DNA of 64,000 nt. Source: Pseudomonas abietaniphila (GTDB taxonomy: Bacteria; Pseudomonadota; Gammaproteobacteria; Pseudomonadales; Pseudomonadaceae). Within the stretch, counting starts at the first letter, position 1. The number at the start of each line of letters is the position of its first letter. Made by a program: the position numbers and the translations under genes. The notes under the pieces were generated by a model. It saw nothing but the letters and a program-made list of their open reading frames with translations. It was not told the origin of the DNA and made no database searches. Below, piece by piece: positions 27,387 through 36,011 of this stretch. The stretch spans positions 558,001 through 622,000 of the forward strand of contig NZ_FNCO01000002.1 in NCBI RefSeq assembly GCF_900100795.1, in the 5' to 3' direction.

Positions 27387-27407
27387 ACGGCCGCTGAAGG
27401 CCGTTTT
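27387..27407. terminator. Hairpin terminator
   Basis: ACGGCC (27387-27392), loop GCTGAA, GGCCGT (27399-27404), then TTT on the plus strand. It lies 18 bases beyond the stop of the minus-strand Gfo/Idh/MocA gene, on which side the T-run is weak (TCTTTCG). Confidence 0.55.
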
Positions 27408-27424
27408 CCGGGGGTAGAAGGCGT

Positions 27425-28567
27425 CTACCGCCTGTCGCCCCTCAGTCGATACTCGGCATCCTCTGCAACCTGCTCGCGTCGCCCTGTCTGCGAAGACACT
27501 AAGGCCGCATCGAGCAGCTTGTGCATGCGGACAGCGTCGTCGAACGTGGCGGCGGCCTGTGTGCCGTGCGCCACGTCCTGCGCGTGCACGTAATACAACT
27601 CGGCGAGCTCCAGCACGGCCGACGGCAGATCAGACGGTGGCAAGCGGAAATAACGGTCCGGAATCGGCAAAACCTGCAGCGGCAGGTTATCGCCGTGAGC
27701 GCCTTCGATCACATAATCATCGCCGACTGCGCCAAAGGCCGAGGTGTTGGTGATCCGCAGGTCGCCTTCATGGCCGGTGATCTCCATCTGCACACCCGAA
27801 CCATTGCGCTTGCCGCCTTCGATGTGAACCGAGACCAGGGCACCGTCCTCCAGTTGGCCCGCCAGCACCATCTGGTCCGGCGCCGAGGTCTGGAACACCT
27901 CGTGGGTTTCCTTGATGGTCACCTTGTCGAACTGATTGACCACAAGACCCGTGACGTTCACCGGCCAACCGGTGGCGGTGAACAGCATGTCGAGAAAATG
28001 CCCCGCGTAGATCGCAATCACGCTGGAGAAGTTCTCCACGGGCACCGTCCAGCGCAGCGCATTGGGACGCAGTGCCTGGAAATAATTCATGCTGACGTGA
28101 ATCCGCACCGAGCGCACCCTGCCGACATAACCCTGTTGCAACAGGTCCTGCAAATAGCGGTTGTGCGGCGCGTGGCGGCGCTGCAAGCCAACGATATGGC
28201 GAACACCGGCCTGTTTGGCGAGGCGCGTCAGTTCTTGCGAAATGGCGGTGCTGGTGGTCAGCGGCCACTCGCAATAGACATCTTTCCTGGCGGCGATCGC
28301 GGCGCGCACGGCTTCTTCATGCTGAGGCGCCGTGGTTAGCACGATCACCAGGTCCACCTCCGGGTGGTTGACCAGCTCATCGAGTGATCCCACCGCATGA
28401 CGGATGCCGAATTGCTCCGCCACTGCATGGGCGCTTTCCTGTCGTTGGCTGTAAACGGCGCTGATTTCATACTGGGGCAGCAGAGAAAGCACCCGCACGT
28501 GACCGTGCAGGGCCCAATTGCCGATGCCGACCAGGCCGACGCGAATGGGGGTGGAAACGGTGCTCAT
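27425..28567 (-). CDS. Gfo/Idh/MocA family oxidoreductase
   Basis: A 380-residue NAD(P)-dependent sugar- or inositol-type dehydrogenase. The ATG at 28567 opens MSTVSTPIRVGLVGIGNWALHGH, the Rossmann G-x-G-x-x-x motif, and the family CEWPLTTS motif (the usual EKP reads EWP) is near residue 97. The substrate-binding half follows. Lacking the classic EKP lysine suggests an altered substrate or chemistry. It is divergent from a LysR gene across 150 bases, its likely regulator. Confidence 0.82.
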   Translation of the reverse strand: MSTVSTPIRVGLVGIGNWALHGHVRVLSLLPQYEISAVYSQRQESAHAVAEQFGIRHAVGSLDELVNHPEVDLVIVLTTAPQHEEAVRAAIAARKDVYCEWPLTTSTAISQELTRLAKQAGVRHIVGLQRRHAPHNRYLQDLLQQGYVGRVRSVRIHVSMNYFQALRPNALRWTVPVENFSSVIAIYAGHFLDMLFTATGWPVNVTGLVVNQFDKVTIKETHEVFQTSAPDQMVLAGQLEDGALVSVHIEGGKRNGSGVQMEITGHEGDLRITNTSAFGAVGDDYVIEGAHGDNLPLQVLPIPDRYFRLPPSDLPSAVLELAELYYVHAQDVAHGTQAAATFDDAVRMHKLLDAALVSSQTGRREQVAEDAEYRLRGDRR

Positions 28568-28716
28568 GACAGGCTCCCTACAGCAAGAAGAATAGAGCCT
28601 GGAGTCTATGGAGCGGTTCGTGGCAGAAAAACAGGTCGGGTATCCGAACATTGCGGACAAAATAGCTTAAATTGGCGCACGCTCTGATCCCTTCCCCGCC
28701 TTTGGGAGTCAACACG

Positions 28717-29628
28717 ATGCTGGACAGCCTCAGCGGTATCACCGCCTTTGTGCAGGTCGCCGAAACCCGCAGCTTCACCGAAGCCGGGCGGCTGCTGGAA
28801 ATCTCCTCGTCTGCCGTCGGCAAAAGTGTTGCGCGCATGGAAGAACGCCTGGGGGTGCGCCTGTTCCATCGCAGCACCCGTAGCGTCACCTTGACGGCTG
28901 AAGGCGAGATGTTTCTGGAGCGCTGCCGGCGGATCATTCAGGAGGCCGAGCAGGCGGAAATCGAACTGTCGCAACTGGCCGAGTCGCCTCGCGGCAAGCT
29001 GCGCATCAGCGTTCCGCTGCAGAACACCCTGATTTTTCCGCTGCTCTCGGGCTTCATGCAGGCCTACCCGCAGATCGAGCTGGACGTCGACCTGTCCGAT
29101 CGAATGGTCGATGTGATCGAAGAAGGGTTCGATGCCGTGATCCGCACCGGGCAGCCTTCGGACTCCAGGCTGATGGCGCGCAAGCTGGGCGAGTACAAGC
29201 TCGAACTGGTCGCCTCTCCGGGCTATCTGGCACGTCACGGACGGCCCACGCACCCCGATCAACTGCGCGACCACGCCTGCCTGCTGCACAAGTTTCCCGC
29301 CAGCGGCGCGCTGGAACGCTGGCCGGTGCGCGCAGAGGACGCTGACAGCGATCCGGAACTGGGAAAGGTCATCACCTGCACCACCACGGACGCCCTTACC
29401 CACTTGGCCCTCGAAGGACTGGGGATTGCGTGCCTGGCGGACTTCTCCACCCAGCAGGCCCTGCGCGACGGCACGCTTGAAAAAGTCCTGCCGGCGTTCA
29501 CCGACCATCGAGGTTCGTTGTGGATGCTCTGGCCCTCCAGCCGCAATGCCACACCAAAACTGCGCGCCTTGATCGATTACTTCAAAGAGCACATCGCGGC
29601 GGTGCCGCAGCCCACCGTCCGATCCTGA
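28717..29628 (+). CDS. LysR-family transcriptional regulator
   Basis: A 303-residue LysR regulator. The ATG at 28717 has GGGAG upstream; the N-terminal winged helix is MLDSLSGITAFVQVAETRSFTEAGRLLEISSSAVGKSVARMEERLG. The effector domain belongs to the CrgA/DsdC-like branch often found next to oxidoreductases. It is divergent from the Gfo/Idh/MocA gene, which it probably controls. Confidence 0.88.
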   Translation: MLDSLSGITAFVQVAETRSFTEAGRLLEISSSAVGKSVARMEERLGVRLFHRSTRSVTLTAEGEMFLERCRRIIQEAEQAEIELSQLAESPRGKLRISVPLQNTLIFPLLSGFMQAYPQIELDVDLSDRMVDVIEEGFDAVIRTGQPSDSRLMARKLGEYKLELVASPGYLARHGRPTHPDQLRDHACLLHKFPASGALERWPVRAEDADSDPELGKVITCTTTDALTHLALEGLGIACLADFSTQQALRDGTLEKVLPAFTDHRGSLWMLWPSSRNATPKLRALIDYFKEHIAAVPQPTVRS

Positions 29629-29750
29629 CGACGGACGACGGACGCGGCGATCCGAAACTCACACGCCCGCGTTCTCCTTTATGATGGCCGTCTTTGGTCC
29701 AGCGGCTGATACGCGGCCTGCTGTCTTCCTCCACAAGCAAGAGATGATTC

Positions 29751-30131
29751 ATGGCGACTCAAGACCTCACGTTTCTTCCCGACCCCGATGCAGACTCCAT
29801 TTCCTCCGACGTCGCCACGTTCGGCGGTGTCATGGTTTCCACCCAGGTTCCGACCCGTGCCGATGGCAGCCTGGAACTCGGTGACATCACGGCGCAAAGC
29901 GAATGCACGCTGCAAGCGTTGAAAGTGGCGCTGGAGCGCGCGGGCAGCTCGATGGATCGCGTCATGCACCTCACCATCTACCTCACCGACATGGCGGACC
30001 GCGCCGCCTTCAACGACGTGTACAAGCGCTTCTTCGCCAAACCCTGGCCTGTTCGCGCCGCTGTTGGCGTTGCCGCGCTGGCGGTCGAAGGCATGCGCGT
30101 TGAAGTGACAGCGATGGCGGCCAAGGGCTGA
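29751..30131 (+). CDS. RidA-family protein
   Basis: A 126-residue Rid (YjgF/YER057c/UK114) protein. Family motifs are AFGGVMVSTQVP, a helix with LEALK-like ...TLQALKVALERAGSSMDRVMHLTIYLTDMADRAAFNDVYKRFF and PVRAAVGVAAL. The Arg of PVRAAV corresponds to the substrate-carboxylate-binding Arg of RidA deaminases. Likely role: hydrolysis of reactive enamine/imine intermediates. It stands alone; no partner gene identifies a substrate. Confidence 0.85.
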   Translation: MATQDLTFLPDPDADSISSDVATFGGVMVSTQVPTRADGSLELGDITAQSECTLQALKVALERAGSSMDRVMHLTIYLTDMADRAAFNDVYKRFFAKPWPVRAAVGVAALAVEGMRVEVTAMAAKG

Positions 30132-30254
30132 GTCGGTTCGCTGAATCGGCGGCTTCGTTCACAGCGAGGCCGCCATCGGGCAGTAGAAGGATGCCGGTCA
30201 GGCGTTTCGCCGCTACAATGCGCGACTTGCCCGTGACGATCCGACTAAAAAAAC

Positions 30255-32249
30255 ATGTCCTTACCCAAGCACCACCTCGAATTGCTCAGCCCTGCCCGCG
30301 ACACCGCGATCGCGCGCGAGGCCATCCTGCACGGCGCTGACGCCATTTATATCGGCGGCCCCAGCTTCGGCGCCCGTCACAATGCCTGCAACGACGTGAG
30401 CGATATCGCCGAACTGGTTGAATTCGCCCATCGTTACCACGCGCGGGTGTTCACCACGATCAACACCATCCTGCACGACAACGAGCTGGAGCCGGCGCGC
30501 AAGCTGATTCACGAACTGTACGACGCCGGTGTCGACGCCCTGATCGTTCAGGACCTGGGTGTAATGGAACTGGACATTCCCCCCATTGAACTGCACGCGA
30601 GCACCCAGACCGATATCCGCACCCTGGCGCGAGCGAAATTCCTCGATCAGGCCGGCTTTTCCCAACTGGTGCTGGCCCGCGAGCTGAACCTTCAGGAAAT
30701 CCGCGAGATCGCCGATGAAACCGATGCCGCCATCGAGTTTTTCATCCATGGCGCGTTGTGCGTCGCCTTCTCCGGGCAGTGCAACATCTCCCACGCCCAG
30801 AATGGCCGCAGCGCCAACCGTGGCGACTGCTCTCAGGCATGCCGTTTGCCGTATACGTTGAAAGACGATCAGGGCCGCGTCGTGGCCTTCGAAAAACATT
30901 TGTTGTCGATGAAGGACAACAACCAGAGCGCCAACATCCGCGCACTGGTCGAAGCCGGCGTTCGCTCGTTCAAGATCGAGGGTCGCTACAAGGACATGGG
31001 CTATGTGAAGAACATCACCGCCTATTACCGTCAGCGGCTGGACGATGTGCTTGAAGACCGCCCGGACCTGGCACGCGCCTCCAGCGGCCGTACCGCGCAC
31101 TTCTTCCTGCCCGACCCGGAAAAGACCTTCCACCGTGGCAGCACCGACTACTTCGTCACCGATCGCAAGATCGACATCGGTGCGTTCGACACCCCGACGT
31201 TCACCGGCCTGCCGGTAGGCATCGTGGAAAAAGTCGGCAAACGCGACTTGCAGGTCGTCACGCATGACCCATTGACCAACGGCGACGGCCTGAACGTGCT
31301 GATCAAGCGCGAAGTGGTGGGCTTCCGTGCCAACATCGCCGAACCTAAAGGCGAGTTCGAGGAGGACGGCGAGAAGCGCTATCGCTATCGCGTCGAACCC
31401 AACGAAATGCCGGCCGACCTGTACAAAGTCCGCCCCCATCATCCGCTGAACCGCAACCTGGACCACAACTGGCAACAGGCTTTGCAGAAAACCTCCGCCG
31501 AACGTCGCATTGGCCTTTCGTGGCTGGCGCGCCTGCGTGAAGAGCGCCTGGAAGTGACGGCCACCAGTGAGGAAGGCATCAGCGCGAGCGTCGTGCTGGA
31601 AGGCCCGTTTGGCGCCGCGAACAAGCCAGAACAGGCACTGGATCAGTTGCGTGATTTGTTGGGCCAGTTGGGCACCACCCAATACCACGCCACGGACGTC
31701 AAACTGGACGCCCCCCAGGCGTATTTCGTCCCGAACTCCCAACTCAAGGCCTTGCGCCGTGAGGTCATTGACGCGCTGACCGCCGCCCGTGTGGCCGCCC
31801 ATCCTCGTGGTGGTCGTAAAGCCGAAACCAGCCCGCCGCCGGTGTACCCGGAATCGCACCTGTCGTTCCTGGCCAACGTCTACAACCAGAAAGCCCGTGA
31901 TTTCTACCACCGTCATGGCGTTCAGTTGATCGACGCGGCGTTCGAGGCGCACGAAGAAACCGGCGAAGTCCCGGTGATGATCACCAAGCATTGCCTGCGC
32001 TTCTCCTTCAACCTGTGCCCGAAACAGGCCAAGGGCGTGACCGGCGTGCGCACCAAGGTTGCGCCGATGCAATTGGTCCATGGCGACGAAGTGCTGACGT
32101 TGAAGTTCGACTGCAAGCCGTGCGAAATGCATGTGATCGGCAAGATCAAGGGCAATATTCTCGGCCTGCCGCAGCCTGGCAGCGTGCCCGTCGTGGGGCA
32201 CATCAGCCCTGCCGATTTGCTCAAAACCATTCCCCGCGCACCGCACTGA
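30255..32249 (+). CDS. rlhA: 23S rRNA C2501 hydroxylase (U32 peptidase-like)
   Basis: A 664-residue U32 family protein. The length and motifs (HLELLSPARDTAIAREAILHGADAIYIGG, HASTQTDIRT, SQACRLPYTLKDDQGRV, KIEGRYKDMGYVKNITAYYRQ, CPKQAKG) match E. coli RlhA (YdcP, about 650 residues) rather than the shorter tRNA enzyme TrhP. Conserved cysteines include those in GDCSQACR, CLRFSFNLCPKQ and DCKPCEMH, as expected for the Fe-S cluster of this group. It acts in the cytoplasm on rRNA. A stable hairpin follows. Confidence 0.9.
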   Translation: MSLPKHHLELLSPARDTAIAREAILHGADAIYIGGPSFGARHNACNDVSDIAELVEFAHRYHARVFTTINTILHDNELEPARKLIHELYDAGVDALIVQDLGVMELDIPPIELHASTQTDIRTLARAKFLDQAGFSQLVLARELNLQEIREIADETDAAIEFFIHGALCVAFSGQCNISHAQNGRSANRGDCSQACRLPYTLKDDQGRVVAFEKHLLSMKDNNQSANIRALVEAGVRSFKIEGRYKDMGYVKNITAYYRQRLDDVLEDRPDLARASSGRTAHFFLPDPEKTFHRGSTDYFVTDRKIDIGAFDTPTFTGLPVGIVEKVGKRDLQVVTHDPLTNGDGLNVLIKREVVGFRANIAEPKGEFEEDGEKRYRYRVEPNEMPADLYKVRPHHPLNRNLDHNWQQALQKTSAERRIGLSWLARLREERLEVTATSEEGISASVVLEGPFGAANKPEQALDQLRDLLGQLGTTQYHATDVKLDAPQAYFVPNSQLKALRREVIDALTAARVAAHPRGGRKAETSPPPVYPESHLSFLANVYNQKARDFYHRHGVQLIDAAFEAHEETGEVPVMITKHCLRFSFNLCPKQAKGVTGVRTKVAPMQLVHGDEVLTLKFDCKPCEMHVIGKIKGNILGLPQPGSVPVVGHISPADLLKTIPRAPH

Positions 32250-32255
32250 GTGATG

Positions 32256-32284
32256 GCCGGGCGCGCCGCAATGTCGCGCCCGGC
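32256..32284. terminator. Strong hairpin, probable terminator
   Basis: Ten-bp arms GCCGGGCGCG (32256-32265) and CGCGCCCGGC (32275-32284), nine-base loop, seven bases past the rlhA stop. No T-tract. Confidence 0.5.
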
Positions 32285-32393
32285 TGTGAAAACGACGGCC
32301 ATCGGCGTGATCGCGACGTGGCTGTCCAGCGCCCTGCCTCTGCTTCACATTCCACGTTATAAAAGGCGCCCAATGCCTTGTGGAGCCTTGTGA

Positions 32394-32927
32394 ATGACTG
32401 TCGAGTTTCGTCCGGCGCGACGTTCGGATGCGCGTGAAATCGCCCGCCTGTTTCAAATCACCTCGGAAGGTGCATCAGATTACATCTGGAGTCAGCTGGC
32501 TGAGCCGGGCCAACACCTGCTCGACGTCGGGGAGGCGCGCTATGCCCGCGAGGGCGTGGATTTTTCCTACGAAAACTGCTTGATCGCCGAGGCACATGGC
32601 GAAGTGGTCGGCATGATGCACAGCTACGTCATGCGTGAGGATCCCGATGCCCAGCCGCCGACCGACCCTGTGCTTGCGCCCTACGCCGATATGGAGGTGC
32701 CCGACACGCTGTACATCTCGAGCCTGGCGCTGCATGAAGGTTGGCGCAACAAGGGGCTGGGGCTTCAATTCCTGCACCGTGCTCAGTCAAGAGCCCAAGC
32801 TTTGAGCCTCAAGGGCTTGAGCCTGATCGATTACGCCGCGAACACGGGCGCCCGACGCTTTTACGAACGCCACGGGTTTTCGGTCATAAAGACCTGCCAG
32901 ATCACGCCGCACCCGATGATCGCGTGA
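32394..32927 (+). CDS. GNAT-family N-acetyltransferase
   Basis: A 177-residue acetyltransferase starting MTVEFRPARRSDAREIARLF. The acetyl-CoA loop is EGWRNKGLGLQFL (R/Q-x-x-G-x-G pattern) and the C-terminal strand-helix is IDYAANTGARRFYERHGF. The acceptor is unknown. Confidence 0.85.
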   Translation: MTVEFRPARRSDAREIARLFQITSEGASDYIWSQLAEPGQHLLDVGEARYAREGVDFSYENCLIAEAHGEVVGMMHSYVMREDPDAQPPTDPVLAPYADMEVPDTLYISSLALHEGWRNKGLGLQFLHRAQSRAQALSLKGLSLIDYAANTGARRFYERHGFSVIKTCQITPHPMIA

Positions 32928-32990
32928 CTGGCGAGGCGTACCTAATGCAACGGTTTTCCTGAGGGAGGACTGCTGCAGCCCCGGCCGGCG

Positions 32991-33320
32991 TCAGCGGCGC
33001 GCCAGTTCGTGCCGCGTGCAGCCTTCGTAATAGACCTGCTTTACGCCCTCAGGACGCATCCGCGAGGCGCTGTCGTAGGTCTGTTCGGTGATGCCCAGGG
33101 CACTCATGCGCATCCACTGCTGGGGAAAATGCCGGGCCTGCATCTTGTTCCGCGCCCCGTACAGGGTCAGTCCGGCCAGTTTGTATTGCTGCGCGGTGGC
33201 GGCAACCCCTGCACCCCAGGTGCACAAATCCCGCTCGTTCTTGCTTAGATCCCGCGCAAACAGGGCCGATGAGGCGCCTGCCGCGACACAAAACACCAAA
33301 GCAATCCTGAGAGTTTGCAT
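32991..33320 (-). CDS. Small secreted hypothetical protein
   Basis: A 109-residue protein with a signal peptide (MQTLRIALVFCVAAGASSALFA, cleavage probably after ALFA near residue 22). The mature part has two cysteines (DLCTWGAGVAATAQQYKL and YEGCTRHELA) that could form a disulfide. Probably periplasmic. Similar small Cys-pair proteins occur in pseudomonads, function unknown. Confidence 0.65.
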   Translation of the reverse strand: MQTLRIALVFCVAAGASSALFARDLSKNERDLCTWGAGVAATAQQYKLAGLTLYGARNKMQARHFPQQWMRMSALGITEQTYDSASRMRPEGVKQVYYEGCTRHELARR

Positions 33321-33516
33321 GCAAATCCTTGCCTAACTGACTGATAGGACGTGGATTTTGCCGAGCTTTATGGATAATAGGGGCCAGCAGTTTGCCTCCT
33401 TTGGTGGTGAGGCGACCAATGACACGGCTTGCGCTTAAATCGTTGCTGGCGTTTTGACAATTCAGTAACGAAAGCCTGCGCCGCCTGCTACCGTGTAGGA
33501 GTTGAGGATGAACCTT

Positions 33517-33537
33517 ATCGACCGATGACCGGTCGAT
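33517..33537. promoter_or_regulatory. Inverted repeat in the pcs upstream region
   Basis: ATCGACCG-ATGAC-CGGTCGAT, perfect 8-bp arms, 79 bases before the pcs start in the otherwise empty 33321-33616 gap. It could be an operator or a leader hairpin; nothing decides between them. Confidence 0.35.
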
Positions 33538-33616
33538 AGTTGCACCTCTGGCCAGGTTGATCGGTAGCAGCACCGGCGCGTTGATCTGGCTGGCTTTATT
33601 TCAAGAAGGACCGTCC

Positions 33617-34336
33617 ATGATCCCTATTCAACGCATCGCCTGGCTCAAAGCATGGGGCGCCCATGGTTTTACAGCCACTGGCGTCGTCCTTGCCTTCCTC
33701 GCGACCATCGCGCTGTTCGACAACCAGCCCAAAGCCTGTCTGTTGTGGCTGGGCATCGCCCTGATCGTTGACGGTGTGGACGGCTCGCTCGCGCGCAAGG
33801 TCAACGTGCAGTCGGTATTGCCGCATTTCGACGGGTCGGTGCTGGACCTGGTGATCGACTACCTGACATATGTGTTCATTCCGGCGCTGTTCATCTACCG
33901 CTATATTCCGCTGCCGGATTACACGCTTCTGCTGACCACTTCGATCATTCTGGTGTCGTCACTGTTCTGCTTCTGCAACACCGAGATGAAAAGCAAGGAC
34001 AACTACTTCCAGGGCTTCCCTGCGGCCTGGAACGTGGTGGCGCTGTGCGTGTACATCCTTTCGCCCGCGCCGTGGCTCACGTTCATTACCGTGATCTGCC
34101 TGGCGCTGCTGACCGTGACCCGGATGAAGTTTCTGCACCCGTTCCGCGTGCGTCGCTTCATGCCGATCAACATCGCCGTGACCAGCGTCTGGTTTCTGTG
34201 CAGCTTTCTGCTGGTCATCAATCACCCGTACAACGGTACGGTCGTACTGAGCGTCTGGCTCGCCATGTCGGCTTATTTCCTCGGCATCTGCATCTGGCGC
34301 ACCTCGCTTGAGTGGATCGACAAGGCGCGCGTCTGA
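33617..34336 (+). CDS. pcs: Phosphatidylcholine synthase
   Basis: A 239-residue integral membrane enzyme that joins CDP-diacylglycerol and choline. The CDP-alcohol phosphotransferase motif is complete: Asp52, Asp55-Gly56, Ala59-Arg60, Gly73, Asp77 and Asp81. About seven TM helices. The ATG at 33617 (MIPIQRIAWLKAWGAHGFTATG) fits the family and has AAGAAGGA upstream; the earlier in-frame start adds 20 unlike residues. Pcs is typical of host-associated pseudomonads and needs external choline. A strong terminator follows, so it is monocistronic. Confidence 0.92.
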   Translation: MIPIQRIAWLKAWGAHGFTATGVVLAFLATIALFDNQPKACLLWLGIALIVDGVDGSLARKVNVQSVLPHFDGSVLDLVIDYLTYVFIPALFIYRYIPLPDYTLLLTTSIILVSSLFCFCNTEMKSKDNYFQGFPAAWNVVALCVYILSPAPWLTFITVICLALLTVTRMKFLHPFRVRRFMPINIAVTSVWFLCSFLLVINHPYNGTVVLSVWLAMSAYFLGICIWRTSLEWIDKARV

Positions 34337-34358
34337 CGCCGTTCAAACGCCCGACAGC

Positions 34359-34386
34359 AAAAAGCAGCCCTCAGCGGCTGCTTTTT
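34359..34386 (+). terminator. Rho-independent terminator
   Basis: AGCAGCC-N6-GGCTGCT with A-rich left and TTTTT right flanks, 22 bases after the pcs stop. Confidence 0.9.
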
Positions 34387-34470
34387 GGTTTTAAAGGCCA
34401 AACTTCAGGCCTTAACGTTGCAGGAGCCGCCGGCTTGCTGCGGGCCGCGGTCGGACCAATGGGGTGGGTC

Positions 34471-35328
34471 AATCGGCATCACCGGTAGCTGACCCACCGC
34501 GTTCGCTGCCCTCGTAACCTCGGACGTCTCCTACAGGTTTTGCGGTGTTCCAGTCACTTGCGCCGGGCATCGGCATCACCGGCGGCTGACCCACCGCGTT
34601 CGCTGCCCTCGTAACCTCGGACGTCTCCTACAGATTTTGCGGTGTTCCAGTCATCTGCGCCGGGCATCGGCATCACCGGTGGCTGACCCACCGCGTTCGC
34701 TGCCCTCGTAACCTCGGACGTCTCCTACAGGTTTTGCGGTGTTCCAGTCATCTGCGCCGGGCATCGGCATCATCAGCGGCTGACCCACCGCGTTCGCTGC
34801 CCTCGTAACCTCGGACGTCTCCCACAGGTTTTGCGGTGTTCCAGTCATCTGCGCCGGGCATCGGCATCACCGGTGGCTGACCCACCGCGTTCGCTGCCCT
34901 CGTAACCTCGGACGTCTCCTACAGATTTTGCGGTGTTCCAGTCATCTGCGCCGGGCATCGGCATCACCGGTGGCTGACCCACCGCGTTCGCTGCCCTCGT
35001 AACCTCGGACGTCTCCTACAGGTATTGCGGTGTTCCAGTCATCTGCGCCGGGCATCGGCATCATCAGCGGCTGACCCACCGCGTTCGCTGCCCTCGTAAC
35101 CTCGGACGTCTCCTACAGGTTTTGCGGTGTTCCAGTCATCTGCGCCGGGCATCGGCATCACCGGTGGCTGACCCACCGCGTTCGCTGCCCTCGTAACCTC
35201 GGACGTCTCCTACAGGTATTGCGGTGTTCCAGTCATCTGCGCCGTGCATCGGCATCACCGGCGGCTGACCCACCGCGTTCGCTGGCCTCGTAACCTCGGA
35301 CGTCTGCTACAGGTTTTGCGGTGTTCCT
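34471..35328. repeat. 97-bp tandem repeat array (8 units plus a partial ninth)
   Basis: Units begin with ATCGGCATCA at 34471, 34569, 34666, 34763, 34860, 34957, 35054, 35151 and 35248. Spacing is 98 then always 97 bp. The last copy is cut at GTGTTCC (about 35328). Each unit carries CTGACCCACCGCGTTCGCTG, then CTCGTAACCTCGGACGTCTC, then CCTACAGGTTTTGCGGTGTT. Units differ by only a few bases, with CACCGGTGG, CACCGGCGG or CATCAGCGG variants. The core on the other strand (TCCGAGGTTACGAGGGCAGC) resembles a common Pseudomonas dispersed palindrome. No spacers, so not CRISPR. The period is not a multiple of three, so it is not a coding repeat. Confidence 0.93.
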
Positions 35329-35336
35329 GCGGGGGT

Positions 35337-35801
35337 TCAGGACCGCGTATAGCTCAGGGGCAACTGCGTCGTCGATTTGATCTGTTCCATCGCAAAGCTG
35401 GAGCTGATGTCGGTGATGCCCGACAACTGAATCAGCTTCTTGTAGACGGCGTCGTAGCCTGCAATGTCGGGTACGACGATGCGCAGCATGTAATCCGTGT
35501 CGCCTGCCATTCGATAGCACTCGACGACTTCAGGAAGGGTCGCGATCAAATCGTGGAAGCCGCCAAGCCACTCGGCGTTGTGTTGATTGGTGCGCATAGC
35601 CGCGAACACCGTCACCGCAACATTGAGCTGTGCCGGGTCTAGCAGCGCCACCCGGCCACGAATCATGCCCTGCTCTTCCAGTTTCTGGACGCGCCGCCAG
35701 CAGGCCGTGCTGCCCAAACCGATGCTCTCGGCCATGTCGGCGATCGGTCGGGTGCAGTCGCTTTGCAGGATGCTCAAGATTGCTTGATCAAACTTGTCCA
35801 T
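35337..35801 (-). CDS. Lrp/AsnC-family regulator
   Basis: A 154-residue Lrp-type regulator: N-terminal HTH (IADMAESIGLGSTACWRRVQKLEEQGMI) and a C-terminal RAM ligand-binding domain (CYRMAGDTDYMLRIVVPDIAGYD). It is divergent from an IscS-like desulfurase across an AT-rich 210-base gap, and its stop lies just after the 97-bp repeat array ends. The neighbour suggests an amino-acid effector, but this is inference. Confidence 0.88.
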   Translation of the reverse strand: MDKFDQAILSILQSDCTRPIADMAESIGLGSTACWRRVQKLEEQGMIRGRVALLDPAQLNVAVTVFAAMRTNQHNAEWLGGFHDLIATLPEVVECYRMAGDTDYMLRIVVPDIAGYDAVYKKLIQLSGITDISSSFAMEQIKSTTQLPLSYTRS

Positions 35802-36011
35802 GGTGTGCGTTTGCCGTTTCAGAGGGTTTTTAGGGCTTCGAGCGATAAGGATAGACCCGAACTCTCCCTAGAACGAAATCATATTCGCTGCTTGACGGTT
35901 TAAAGAGGAAAATAATCTAACCCATCGCTGAAACAGCGTTCAGTAATCAATTTTTTTTCAGTTCGACGCTAGTAGTATTTTCAGCATTACGGACAGCGCG
36001 GATTTCTCCCC
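35802..36011. promoter_or_regulatory. AT-rich divergent promoter region
   Basis: The space between the Lrp-type and desulfurase genes is much more AT-rich than its surroundings (35880-35990, with TTTTTTTT at 35950-35957), typical of Lrp binding and wrapping. I could not fix individual sites. Confidence 0.45.

Noticed and set aside
34651..34848. Minus-strand open frames across the 97-bp array
   Set aside because: The period is not a multiple of three, so the frame changes each unit; no start signals.
34471..35328. A CRISPR array
   Set aside because: Units are 97 bp and continuous; there are no unique spacers and no cas genes.
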